From Candidatus Poribacteria bacterium (GTDB lineage Bacteria > Poribacteria > WGA-4E > WGA-3G): DNA of 64,000 nt. The position numbers and the translations under genes are program-made. Shown in pieces: positions 8,691 through 15,906 of the stretch (its first letter is position 1; every line of letters begins with the position of its first letter). The notes below the pieces were generated by a model. It ran no database searches and was not told where the DNA came from. It saw only the letters and a list, made by a program, of their open reading frames with translations. The stretch covers positions 110,834 through 174,833 of the forward strand of contig JAPOZO010000089.1 in the NCBI GenBank assembly GCA_026706025.1, written 5' to 3'.

Positions 8691-8713
8691 ATTTTTAACT
8701 ATGGTCCTTTGCT

Positions 8714-8738
8714 ATAATCTGACCTACGGTCAGATTAT
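8714..8738. promoter_or_regulatory. Perfect 11-bp palindrome in divergent intergenic region
   Basis: ATAATCTGACC and GGTCAGATTAT flank a TAC spacer. It sits 24 bases upstream of the minus-strand Gfo/Idh/MocA start and 93 bases upstream of the plus-strand TPR start. It could be an operator or a hairpin repeat; no regulator gene is next to it. Confidence 0.45.
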
Positions 8739-8830
8739 CGGTTTCTGATGTATTCTGTATACTTTGGTAAACAAGCACAGATTTTATATCTATAGAATGA
8801 ATCACACCTACGAAGCATGGAAAATAAATT

Positions 8831-9478
8831 ATGACTTCCAACGAAAATCAAGTTCCAGAGCAGGCACCTACAGAGGAGCAAGACACTGAGCAGACACCTA
8901 CCAATAAAGCCTTTAGAATCGTCTGCATGACGTTTTGCCTTGCAGTGACAGTGCTGTTTATCTGGGTCTGGCATCACCAAACCCAGTTCAATGACCACTA
9001 TCGGAAGGCAACTTTCCTGATGCACAAAGGCGAAGCAAAACAAGCAATTGAAGCATATCAGAAGGCGATTAAAAATAAGACGCGTACGCTTTTCTTCACG
9101 AAAGATTCATCGATTTCCTCGGCTTACAATAACCTTGGACATCTGTACGCCAGCATAAAGGAATACGCTTCTGCTGTTGAGAATTTTAAGAAAGCGATTG
9201 AGATAGTACCCAATAGCGCGAAAGGTTACATCAATCTGACAACTGCCTATCTCCGGCAGAACTTAGCGGCAGAAGCGCGCGAGGTGTGCCTACAAGCCCT
9301 CAAAACTTTTCCGAAAACTGCCTCACTCCATTATAACCTTGCCTGTGCTTACGCCTTAGAGGACAAATCTCAAAAAGCGATAGACTCGCTCACTCAGGCG
9401 GTCCGTCTCAACCCAGAGCTTAAAACACTTGCGCAACAAGAGAATACCCTTAAGGGAATTGTGTCTGAACTTCCGTGA
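8831..9478 (+). CDS. Membrane-anchored TPR-repeat protein
   Basis: The protein has a Gln/Glu/Thr-rich cytoplasmic N-terminus of about 30 residues. One transmembrane helix follows near residues 36-56 (IVCMTFCLAVTVLFIWVW), then four or five tetratricopeptide repeats. The clearest repeats are SAYNNLGHLYASIKEYASAV, AKGYINLTTAYLRQNLAAEA and SLHYNLACAYALEDKSQKAI, truncated here for length. TPR scaffolds mediate protein-protein contacts; no enzymatic domain is visible. The TPR domain probably faces the periplasm. Confidence 0.8.
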   Translation: MTSNENQVPEQAPTEEQDTEQTPTNKAFRIVCMTFCLAVTVLFIWVWHHQTQFNDHYRKATFLMHKGEAKQAIEAYQKAIKNKTRTLFFTKDSSISSAYNNLGHLYASIKEYASAVENFKKAIEIVPNSAKGYINLTTAYLRQNLAAEAREVCLQALKTFPKTASLHYNLACAYALEDKSQKAIDSLTQAVRLNPELKTLAQQENTLKGIVSELP

Positions 9479-9536
9479 ATTCCAAGCACTTTACAATATA
9501 TCTGCTAACTTTCTACCACAGCGCGTTGTCTTAATT

Positions 9537-9752
9537 TCACATGATTTCCCACCAAAAGGCACTTGTAACTGGGGCCTTTTGAGTTGTTTCACTTCTAATG
9601 AGCGCGGAGAGATATGTTTTACCGGTGTTGCTCTCACCGACGAACACAGTCAGTGGACGGAGATCTATTTCTGCCTTCTCTATAGGTCCAAAATTCTCCA
9701 CTGCAATACGAATATCTGGTGATTGCTGTATCTCTTTGGTTCTCTGCATCAT
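9537..9752 (-). pseudogene. N-terminal fragment of an AAA/OLD-type ATPase
   Basis: The frame encodes IRIAVENFGPIEKAEIDL, then LRPLTVFVGESNTGKTYLSA. That is the start of an SMC/RecF-like AAA ATPase with an intact Walker A (GESNTGKT). Homology stops after about 55 residues, and the frame ends 15 or so residues later in unrelated sequence. No Walker B, signature motif or C-terminal nuclease follows on this strand. Such ATPases are frequent in anti-phage and abortive-infection loci, so this is likely the relic of one. Confidence 0.65.
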
Positions 9753-9816
9753 CTTTACCTACCAGCAACGATCTTAAACCTATTATACGCCTATTCCTAC
9801 CTACTGGCAACGAAAA

Positions 9817-9842
9817 ATGGGCGAGATTGAAATCTCGCCCAT
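9817..9842 (-). terminator. Rho-independent terminator of the LamG gene
   Basis: An 11-bp perfect stem, ATGGGCGAGAT with ATCTCGCCCAT around a TGAA loop, is followed on the minus strand by TTTTTCG. It lies 40 bases after the stop codon of the LamG gene. Confidence 0.75.
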
Positions 9843-9881
9843 CTCTATTTACAATAGGAAGTAGACAGATACAATTTACTA

Positions 9882-10670
9882 CTATCTCTTCAAATTACCC
9901 CACATCGTCGCCAATTTACCACGCGCCGAAACATCAAGCGTATCGCTAACAATCTTCTGGAGTTCCGCTTCAGTCAGCGCATAGTTGGCTAACATTAATT
10001 CATCAATACGTCCCTGAAAGAAACGGGGACAACATCCGTTATTCTCACCGCCGAACCGTAAAGGCTTATCCGCTCTGCTTAGACCGGGTCCCTTCTGCGC
10101 GATAGCAGTGCCATCAGATTCACCATTGATATAGAAACCGGCTTCCTTGCCATCCCACACAACAGCAACATGGCTCCACTCTTTCGCTTTGATCTTGCCG
10201 TCAGAAATATGGTAACCAGGGACACTGGTCTCGTAGAAGTAGTAAGCGAGCTTCCCTTCTCCGGGTTCAATTTGCAGATAATAGGTGTTCTTGTAAAAGA
10301 TAGTGAATTTATTTTCCTGACCACCCGCGGGGAGTTCGTCAGGATAAACCCACGCCATCATAGTAATGGCTTCGTCTATATCAATCTCATCGGAGTGTGC
10401 AACCTCTATGAAATCAGCTTTGCCAGCTTCACCCGCCATCTGCACGGCTTCGCCGAGAATGCCTTCAGCCCACTTGATATTTCCCTCGAATTCACCGACC
10501 AAGCCAGCAGTCGCCTCCTCGCTCTGTTTCCCGTTACCTTCGTCGAAGTGCCAGACATAAAGCTGCTTACCGAGTTGTTTCACATTACCCTTCCCGCCCG
10601 CAGTGTACCCCGCGAAGCAGAGCGATAGACTTAGAAAAACGCATAGCATCATAAGCATCTGGGTTCTCAT
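9882..10670 (-). CDS. Secreted LamG-domain protein with C-terminal WG tail
   Basis: The 262-residue protein has an N-terminal signal peptide (MLMMLCVFLSLSLCFAGYTA). It then has one LamG/concanavalin-A-like jelly-roll domain: YVWHFDEGNGKQSEEATAGL, the AEGILGEAVQMAG segment, ITMMAWVYPDEL, and GRIDELMLANYALTEAELQ at the end. The last 17 residues after the domain are SARGKLATMWGNLKR, part of a tail shared with four other secreted proteins in the window. Such domains usually bind carbohydrate or surface ligands. The protein is probably exported to the envelope or outside. Confidence 0.85.
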   Translation of the reverse strand: MRTQMLMMLCVFLSLSLCFAGYTAGGKGNVKQLGKQLYVWHFDEGNGKQSEEATAGLVGEFEGNIKWAEGILGEAVQMAGEAGKADFIEVAHSDEIDIDEAITMMAWVYPDELPAGGQENKFTIFYKNTYYLQIEPGEGKLAYYFYETSVPGYHISDGKIKAKEWSHVAVVWDGKEAGFYINGESDGTAIAQKGPGLSRADKPLRFGGENNGCCPRFFQGRIDELMLANYALTEAELQKIVSDTLDVSARGKLATMWGNLKR

Positions 10671-10700
10671 CAGTGGTTCCTCCTTTTAGAATGAACAAAA

Positions 10701-10722
10701 GGGCGGGTACAAGCACCCGCCC
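10701..10722 (-). terminator. Hairpin terminator after the interrupted LamG gene
   Basis: GGGCGGGT and ACCCGCCC form an 8-bp stem with an ACAAGC loop. On the minus strand it is followed by TTTTGTTC. It lies about 70 bases after the stop codon of the downstream half of the LamG gene at 10791-11561. Confidence 0.6.
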
Positions 10723-10790
10723 CTACGATAAAACTTGGCAACAGGCAGGCATTGTGGCACTGCTGCTATGACAGAGAATATTTATCTACT

Positions 10791-11561
10791 TCACATTTTT
10801 AACTTGCCCCACGTCGTAGCAAGTTTATCCTTCGGAGACACAGCAAAGAAAACACCGTTTTCCATATCTTGGTTAATCTCTTCAACAGTGAGGGCGCGGT
10901 TGTAGATCGCCACCTCATCGACCAAGCCGACCATCCCCTTTAGTCCCGTTTGCGCCTTACCGATACGGAAGACAACATCAATGCTGTTAATCTTACCAGC
11001 AGGCGGTTCAAATTCGACATCCAATTCACCATCAATGTATTGGCGAATCATATCGCCATCGTAGGTAGAAGAGACGTGATGCCACTCCTTCAACGCCGGT
11101 TTAATGGTCTGTTTATTCCGAGAACCTTGCCATCCACCGATGTTGATCCACGTCTCGATTTGTGGGGAACCGGTAAACTGTGCACTCCACTAGAGACAAT
11201 AACCCCCGACGTTCGCCCCGCTCCTGCGTCCCATCAAGTTAGAGTCACCTTGGGACTCCTCTGGGAAAAACCACGCTTGGATCGTGAGTTCATCAGTGAT
11301 GTCAAGTTCAGGGACCGCGTCAACCTCTACAAATTTCTCAGTGTCTTCAAGATGGACAGCACCACCGAATTTGCCATCTTTCGACCAGACTGCACCTTCA
11401 AAGGTGCCTTCAAGGTTATTTCCACTCACGTCTAAAACTTTGCCACCGTCGTCTTCGTCAAAAGTGAAGTACAACATGAGCGCGTCATCATCGTTTATTG
11501 CCCACACACTGACACTGAAACTCAGAGCGATGACGATGAAAACTGTGATAATCGGTCTCAT
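10791..11561 (-). pseudogene. Secreted LamG protein gene interrupted by an in-frame amber codon
   Basis: One continuous minus-strand frame would encode 256 residues. It contains a signal peptide (MRPIITVFIVIALSFSVSVW), a LamG domain (LYFTFDEDDGGKVLDVSG, LTIQAWFFPEE, then WHHVSSTYDGD and LVDEVAIYNRALTVEEI) and the C-terminal tail KLATTWGKLKM. Codon 124, at 11190-11192, is TAG in the context GGYCL-stop-WSAQ, where LamG relatives normally continue. A CAG to TAG transition (Gln to stop) is the simplest explanation. The downstream half has no mutation, so the lesion is recent, or the amber is suppressed, or it is a sequencing error. Confidence 0.8.
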
Positions 11562-11864
11562 TACAATGGACTCCTTTTTTTATCAAATCTTCGGTGTCAA
11601 AACCCAACCCTCGTAGGTTTGGGATGTAGACACCGCCCATGTTTTTCGTTGTTTTTTTCTAATCCTTTTTCTCTCTAAATCGTCTAAATAAGTAGTGTTC
11701 GGCATAGGTTGTAGTTCATGTTGTGGTAGATACACTAAACAAGTGAGATAACTACGTAAAAGCCTCACACGACTCTATACTTGTTGAAAATCTGCTCGTC
11801 AGTCGTTAGTAGGAAAAGATTGCTTAAAAAAGCACATTCCATTTGAAACAGGCGACTCAAAACA

Positions 11865-12021
11865 TTTCGTAAGGTGCTTTACGGCACGCAGTTAGGGCAT
11901 TAGCTGTTGCAGGAGGCTTTGTAAGACTTGCTACGCAAGCCAAGGTCGTTGATCGCACGATCCGCCCCGCACAGGAGGTTTCTAAGAATCCCCCTGCTTT
12001 AGCGGGGGGAGTATGTCAAAG
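11865..12021 (+). mobile_element. IS200/IS605-type right end with omegaRNA-like segment, tnpB absent
   Basis: The stretch CGTAAGGTGCTTTACGGCAC, GCAGTTAGGGCATTAGCTG and GCAGGAGGCTTTGTAAGACT resembles the 3' end of IS1341-type tnpB genes. So does its terminal segment TCTAAGAATCCCCCTGC, then TTTAGCGGGGGGAGTATGTC. In such elements the 3' end doubles as the guide-RNA scaffold, and the right end has the hairpin CCCCC-TGCTTTAGC-GGGGG (11990-12007 approx.). No tnpA or tnpB frame exists in the preceding 300 bases, so this is a deletion derivative. The rest of the gap 11562-12188 holds no gene. Confidence 0.55.
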
Positions 12022-12022
12022 T

Positions 12023-12078
12023 TTTAACCATCAACTCGTGCCTTAACAAAAGTATCTGTAGACGAGTTGATGGTTAAA
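12023..12078. repeat. 17-bp perfect inverted repeat with 22-base loop
   Basis: TTTAACCATCAACTCGT at 12023-12039 is repeated exactly in inverse at 12062-12078. It begins two bases after the end of the IS200/IS605-like right end. It may be an insertion target hairpin, part of the element, or a terminator. Confidence 0.6.
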
Positions 12079-12154
12079 GTTATCGGTACGATTTGCCACG
12101 CAAACCTTTCAGTGGTCAGTAACAAAAGGTATTTGAAGTTCCATAAACCCTCTT

Positions 12155-12187
12155 AACTGACGACTGACGACTGATAACTGACAACTG
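12155..12187. repeat. CTGATAACTGACAACTG-type dispersed repeat
   Basis: The run AACTGACGACTGACGACTGA, then TAACTGACAACTG, belongs to a family of short tandem words. Related copies occur at 13846-13968, 20139-20228, 30347-30385 and 59346-59379. Confidence 0.6.
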
Positions 12188-12188
12188 C

Positions 12189-13823
12189 TTAGAAACTCGA
12201 AATCTGAATCTCCTTCGCGGTGATAAACTCAAGGAGGGCAGGCACGCCTTCCTGCGTTTTCTGAATGCCGCGCTGGATCGCTGGAATAATCTGGTCGGGT
12301 GTTTCGACGCGTTCGCCGTAACCACCGAATGCCTTTGCCATATCCGCGTAGTTGCCAGAAATGTCTGTAGATCTGAATTTTTCGGTGGAAACAGGCATAA
12401 TCGGAATCTCAATCGCCATAGAGAAATTGTTGAAAAGAACGGAGAGGATCGGGATCCGTTCCCGTACAGCGGTCTCAAAATCCATGCCAGTAAAGCCGAT
12501 GGCGGCATCACCCCAAACGTTAACGCAAAGATGATCGGGTCTCGCGAGTTTCGCACCCATAGCGAGCCCAAGACCATAGCCGAGCTGCGTTGTTTTGCCC
12601 CAACCGATATAGGTCAGCGGTGCAACAGATTGCCAGAAGGGGGACATTTGGTCGCGTGGACTCCCGGCATCGTGCGTAATAATTGTATTTTCGACATCAA
12701 CAGTCCGCAGCAGATCCCAGATGACGCGATAGGGTGTCATCGGCACCTCATCAGAAGTGAGTTTAGAATTCCATTCTTCAAGCCACTCGGTTTTAACTGC
12801 ACTAATTTCCCCAGTGACAGCTGCCGCGCGATCTTCGGACGCGCCGTTGGAACGGTCACGGACAGCTTCCACCAATCCATCTAAAATCAAACCCGCATCG
12901 CCGACAAGTGCCGTTTCTACGGGGACATCCTTGTTAATGTCTGCTGGGTCTAATGTCGCATGAATCACCCGTTTTCCCTCTGGAATCCTGACACCGAAAC
13001 CGGTTCGGGTAAAACTACATCCGATACCAAAAATTAAGTCGGTTTTTTGGAGATAGTGATGCACAGGCTTCGGAATGGCACGCCCACCAGAACCGAGTGC
13101 CAATGGATGATTTTCAGGAAATGCGCTTTTACCACCTAAACTCGTTGTTACAGGGGCAGCGAGCAGCTCCGCCAATTCCTTCAAAGAATCCCAAGCTTGT
13201 GCATAATGCACACCCTGCCCCGCGTAGATCACAGGACACTCGGCATCAAGCAGTGCCTCCGCAACGGCTTCAATTGACGCGCTGTCAGGTCCATAGCGCA
13301 CTCTCGGAACAGGTGTCGGATCAAAGGAATCCGAAATTTCTTCATTAAACAGATCCGACGGGAATTCAACGAGCGCAGGACGCGGTCTACCATTCCGAAC
13401 TTGCGTAAAGGCGCGCCGCATCGCCTCCGGGACGGCTTCAGGCAATGTGACCTGTTCACATGACTTTGTCACGTGTCGATAGTTCAGAGCAGAATTGAAG
13501 TTCGGTTGGATCTGTGTTAAACCTCGGGAATAGCCGCCCGGCAGAACCACAATCGGGGCGGAATCACCGTACGCTTGTGCGACCCCTCCAAACGCGTTTT
13601 CGGAACCAGGTCCACTCTGCATACAGAAGACACCAATCTTCTTTCCAGAAGTCATTCGGCTCAGCGCATCCGCCATGTGAAGCCCAATTCGTTCCTGTCT
13701 GACAATAATCGGACGGATGTCCAGTTTCGCCGCCGCCTCAATGATATGATTAACGGGATACGCAAATAGGTATTCCACGCCTTCCGCTTTAAGGACTTTT
13801 GCAATTGCATCAACAACTTTCAT
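12189..13823 (-). CDS. Thiamine-diphosphate-dependent enzyme, acetolactate-synthase-like
   Basis: The 544-residue protein has the three-domain layout of the ALS/POX family. The N-terminal Pyr domain has the conserved activating Glu in IVRQERIGLHMADALSR. The central domain has VIYAGQGVHYAQAW. The C-terminal PP domain has the ThDP/Mg motif GDAAIGFTGMDFETAV, with Asn-rich VLFNNFSMAIE after it. No FAD-binding segment typical of true IlvB is obvious, so it may be a decarboxylase or lyase-type homologue. It is downstream of two PhyH genes on the same strand, but a long hairpin separates them. Confidence 0.85.
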   Translation of the reverse strand: MKVVDAIAKVLKAEGVEYLFAYPVNHIIEAAAKLDIRPIIVRQERIGLHMADALSRMTSGKKIGVFCMQSGPGSENAFGGVAQAYGDSAPIVVLPGGYSRGLTQIQPNFNSALNYRHVTKSCEQVTLPEAVPEAMRRAFTQVRNGRPRPALVEFPSDLFNEEISDSFDPTPVPRVRYGPDSASIEAVAEALLDAECPVIYAGQGVHYAQAWDSLKELAELLAAPVTTSLGGKSAFPENHPLALGSGGRAIPKPVHHYLQKTDLIFGIGCSFTRTGFGVRIPEGKRVIHATLDPADINKDVPVETALVGDAGLILDGLVEAVRDRSNGASEDRAAAVTGEISAVKTEWLEEWNSKLTSDEVPMTPYRVIWDLLRTVDVENTIITHDAGSPRDQMSPFWQSVAPLTYIGWGKTTQLGYGLGLAMGAKLARPDHLCVNVWGDAAIGFTGMDFETAVRERIPILSVLFNNFSMAIEIPIMPVSTEKFRSTDISGNYADMAKAFGGYGERVETPDQIIPAIQRGIQKTQEGVPALLEFITAKEIQISSF

Positions 13824-13845
13824 ATTTTTAACTTTCCTTTTTAGA

Positions 13846-13968
13846 GTCGTCAGTTTTCAGTTACAAGAGATTTTGGATAGTTCCAAAGTCTCTTGTAACT
13901 GAAAACTGAAAGATTTTTTTCATGCCTCGCAGTGAGAGAAAAATCGTACTAACGACTGATAACTGGGA
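13846..13968. repeat. 27-bp hairpin plus TCGCAGTGAG dispersed repeat
   Basis: CAGTTTTCAGTTACAAGAGA at 13851-13870 pairs perfectly with 13889-13908. An inner TTTGGA/TCCAAA around a TAGT loop extends this to about 27 pairs with one U-G. It is followed by the TTCATGCCTCGCAGTGAG word also seen at 5252-5320, then ACGACTGATAACTG. It separates the TPP-enzyme gene from the upstream PhyH genes. Confidence 0.75.
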
Positions 13969-13979
13969 AAAAAAAAGAC

Positions 13980-14792
13980 TTATACACTGAGGTGCGTCGG
14001 TTTCCCAGCATCCATCACAAGCGGAAAACTATCGCCTTCCAACTTATCGCCATCATTAACGGTAACAAAAGGCTTCATGACGTGAGTGCCACTTTCATCG
14101 TAGAGCGTTTCACTGGTCATGTAATGCACTGCAATTGCGCGCCGTGGATTCTGACTCGTGTTGTCATGTGATCCATGCCATGTCAAGGAATGATGATAAT
14201 GGACATACCCTTTCGGCACGGGACAGAACTCTGTCTTTAATTCGTTATCTTCAAAGCGATCCGGCATAGAATGGATGTCCTTGATGGAATGCAAGAATGG
14301 TATCTGGTTGCCCCAATGGTGAGAACCCGGGACCATACGCATACATCCGTTGCTCTCATCAACATCATCCAACGCCACCCAAGCACTTACCTGACTCGTT
14401 TTTGGGGTAAGAATAGGCCAATAGGGTGAATCCTGATGCCACATGTTGACACCCCCGACTTGCGGTGGTTTGTATTGGATCTGGTCGTGCCATACACGTA
14501 ACTCTGTCGCTGACATCAGCTGTCCAATCTCTTCCACAATAATCGGGTTGTAAACGAGTCGATGGTAGGCAGAACTCGCCTCCCAAATATTAACGACTTG
14601 CCAGACAGGATTCTCCTCTCTACCCCCGAGATTGGCAATGTGCACCGGCTGCGGAATATCGACTTTCTCGTAGTCATCAATCACACGTGCCAATTCTGAG
14701 CGCAATTCCTCAACCTGTTCATCACTTAAAACACGGTTTCCGAGGAGAAAACCTTTCTCACGAAATGTGTCAACTTGGGTTTGGTTGAGCAT
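13980..14792 (-). CDS. Phytanoyl-CoA-dioxygenase-family protein (PhyH), copy A
   Basis: This Fe(II)/2-oxoglutarate oxygenase-fold protein has 270 residues. The metal triad is visible as MWHQDSPYW (HxD) and the distal LTWHGSHDN, and the 2OG-binding Arg follows in NPRRAIAVHYM. It starts MLNQTQVDTFREKGF, the same as its neighbour at 14819-15631. The two share most residues over their full length, so the pair is a tandem duplication. Substrates of bacterial PhyH proteins are diverse and cannot be deduced. Confidence 0.9.
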   Translation of the reverse strand: MLNQTQVDTFREKGFLLGNRVLSDEQVEELRSELARVIDDYEKVDIPQPVHIANLGGREENPVWQVVNIWEASSAYHRLVYNPIIVEEIGQLMSATELRVWHDQIQYKPPQVGGVNMWHQDSPYWPILTPKTSQVSAWVALDDVDESNGCMRMVPGSHHWGNQIPFLHSIKDIHSMPDRFEDNELKTEFCPVPKGYVHYHHSLTWHGSHDNTSQNPRRAIAVHYMTSETLYDESGTHVMKPFVTVNDGDKLEGDSFPLVMDAGKPTHLSV

Positions 14793-14818
14793 ATCTGTCT
14801 CCTATCGATTAAAAAGAT

Positions 14819-15631
14819 TTATATATTTGCTTTTGTCGGTTTTCCTTCGTCCATCACAAGCGGAAAATGGTGACCTGCCAACTTATTACCACCATTGACG
14901 GTTACAAAACGTTTCATGATGTGATTGCCACTTTCATCATAAACAGTCTCACCCGTCATATAATGTACCGCAATCGCACGCCGCGGCCCCTCACTGGTGT
15001 TGTCATGGGACCCGTGCCATGTCAAAGCGTGATGGTAATGGACATGTCCCTTCGGTACAGGGCAGAACTCCACCGCTAACGCGTTATCTTCAAAACGATC
15101 CGGCATTGTATGGATGTCTGGGATTTCTCGTAGAAACGGCATTTGACTTCCCCAATGATAGGAACCGCGAACCATCCGCATACACCCGTTGCTCTCATCA
15201 ACATCGTCCAACGCTACCCAGGCACTCACCTGACTCGTCTTCGGCATGAGAATCCCCCACAATGGCGAATCCTGATGCCAGCGATTGACCCCACCGACCT
15301 TTGGCGGTTTGTATTGGATTTGGTCGTGCCAGACCCGCAACTCTGTCGCCGACATGAGCTGTCCAATCTCTTCCACTATGATCGGATTGTGAACCAGTCG
15401 GTGATAGGCTGAACTCGCTTCCCAAATATTAACGATCTGCCAGACAGGACTCTCTTCTTTACCGCCGAGGTTGGCGATACGTACCGGCTGTGGAACTTCA
15501 GGTTTCTCATAATTATCAATGACGCGTGCCAATTCTGACCGTAATTCGTCAACCTGTTCGTCACTTAGTACACGGTTTCCGAGGAGAAAACCTTTTTCAC
15601 GAAATGTGTCAACCTGCGTTTGATTGAGCAT
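14819..15631 (-). CDS. Phytanoyl-CoA-dioxygenase-family protein (PhyH), copy B
   Basis: This is the tandem paralogue of the preceding gene, also 270 residues, with RWHQDSPLW and LTWHGSHDN metal motifs and PRRAIAVHYM. The frame stays open to 15748. I choose ATG 15631 because it aligns with the paralogue start and is preceded by AACCGCAAGGAAAATTAAAA, the same ribosome-binding leader end seen before rplY. The upstream extension runs into a MITE-like element and would add 39 unrelated residues. Confidence 0.9.
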   Translation of the reverse strand: MLNQTQVDTFREKGFLLGNRVLSDEQVDELRSELARVIDNYEKPEVPQPVRIANLGGKEESPVWQIVNIWEASSAYHRLVHNPIIVEEIGQLMSATELRVWHDQIQYKPPKVGGVNRWHQDSPLWGILMPKTSQVSAWVALDDVDESNGCMRMVRGSYHWGSQMPFLREIPDIHTMPDRFEDNALAVEFCPVPKGHVHYHHALTWHGSHDNTSEGPRRAIAVHYMTGETVYDESGNHIMKRFVTVNGGNKLAGHHFPLVMDEGKPTKANI

Positions 15632-15660
15632 GTTTTTTAATTTTCCTTGCGGTTCGTTTA
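15632..15660 (-). promoter_or_regulatory. Leader end shared with rplY and cytochrome genes, partial copy
   Basis: Read on the minus strand this is TAAACGAACCGCAAGGAAAA then TTAAAAAAC directly before the ATG. The core ACCGCAAGGAAAA(T/G)TAAAA occurs also at 1930-1947 and 21990-22006. The stem-loop part of the full leader is absent here. Confidence 0.5.
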
Positions 15661-15734
15661 GGCGAATTGTATAAGGAAAAATCCCTTGCGTATATCCAGC
15701 CCGCCCGTTGGTTGGGCTTACACCCATTATTAGA

Positions 15735-15856
15735 TAGGACTTACGCATTCCCTCTTAAAGTCCCCTTGATAAGGGGGATTTAGGGGGTTTAAAGGACAAA
15801 AATTACCGCTTTTTGCGTCTAAACGTCCGATATTTACGCAATGTGCGTAAGCCCTG
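15735..15856. mobile_element. MITE-like element with 5-bp target duplication
   Basis: TAGGACTTACGCA at the left is matched by the inverted TGCGTAAGCCCTG at the right (11 of 13). The 122-bp element is flanked by TTAGA on both sides (15730-15734 and 15857-15861). Inside is CCCCTTGATAAGGGGGATTT, then AGGGGGTTT, which recurs at 26186-26214. GGACTTACGCA-type ends are known from non-autonomous elements in many bacteria. There is no coding potential. Confidence 0.7.
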
Positions 15857-15906
15857 TTAGATAAGATAGTAAGACCTTGTGATTCCTTACGCTATCATGT
15901 TTTACA

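Noticed and set aside
9429..9722. 97-codon plus-strand frame overlapping the TPR gene end
   Set aside because: It is antisense to the ATPase relic and overlaps the TPR stop; no protein-like features.
11190..11192. Amber codon as pyrrolysine
   Set aside because: Nothing in the window suggests pylT or pylS, and LamG proteins have no catalytic need; a Gln-to-stop change explains it.
15632..15748. Longer start for PhyH copy B
   Set aside because: Extra residues are encoded partly by a MITE-like element, and the paralogue starts at the MLNQTQ equivalent.
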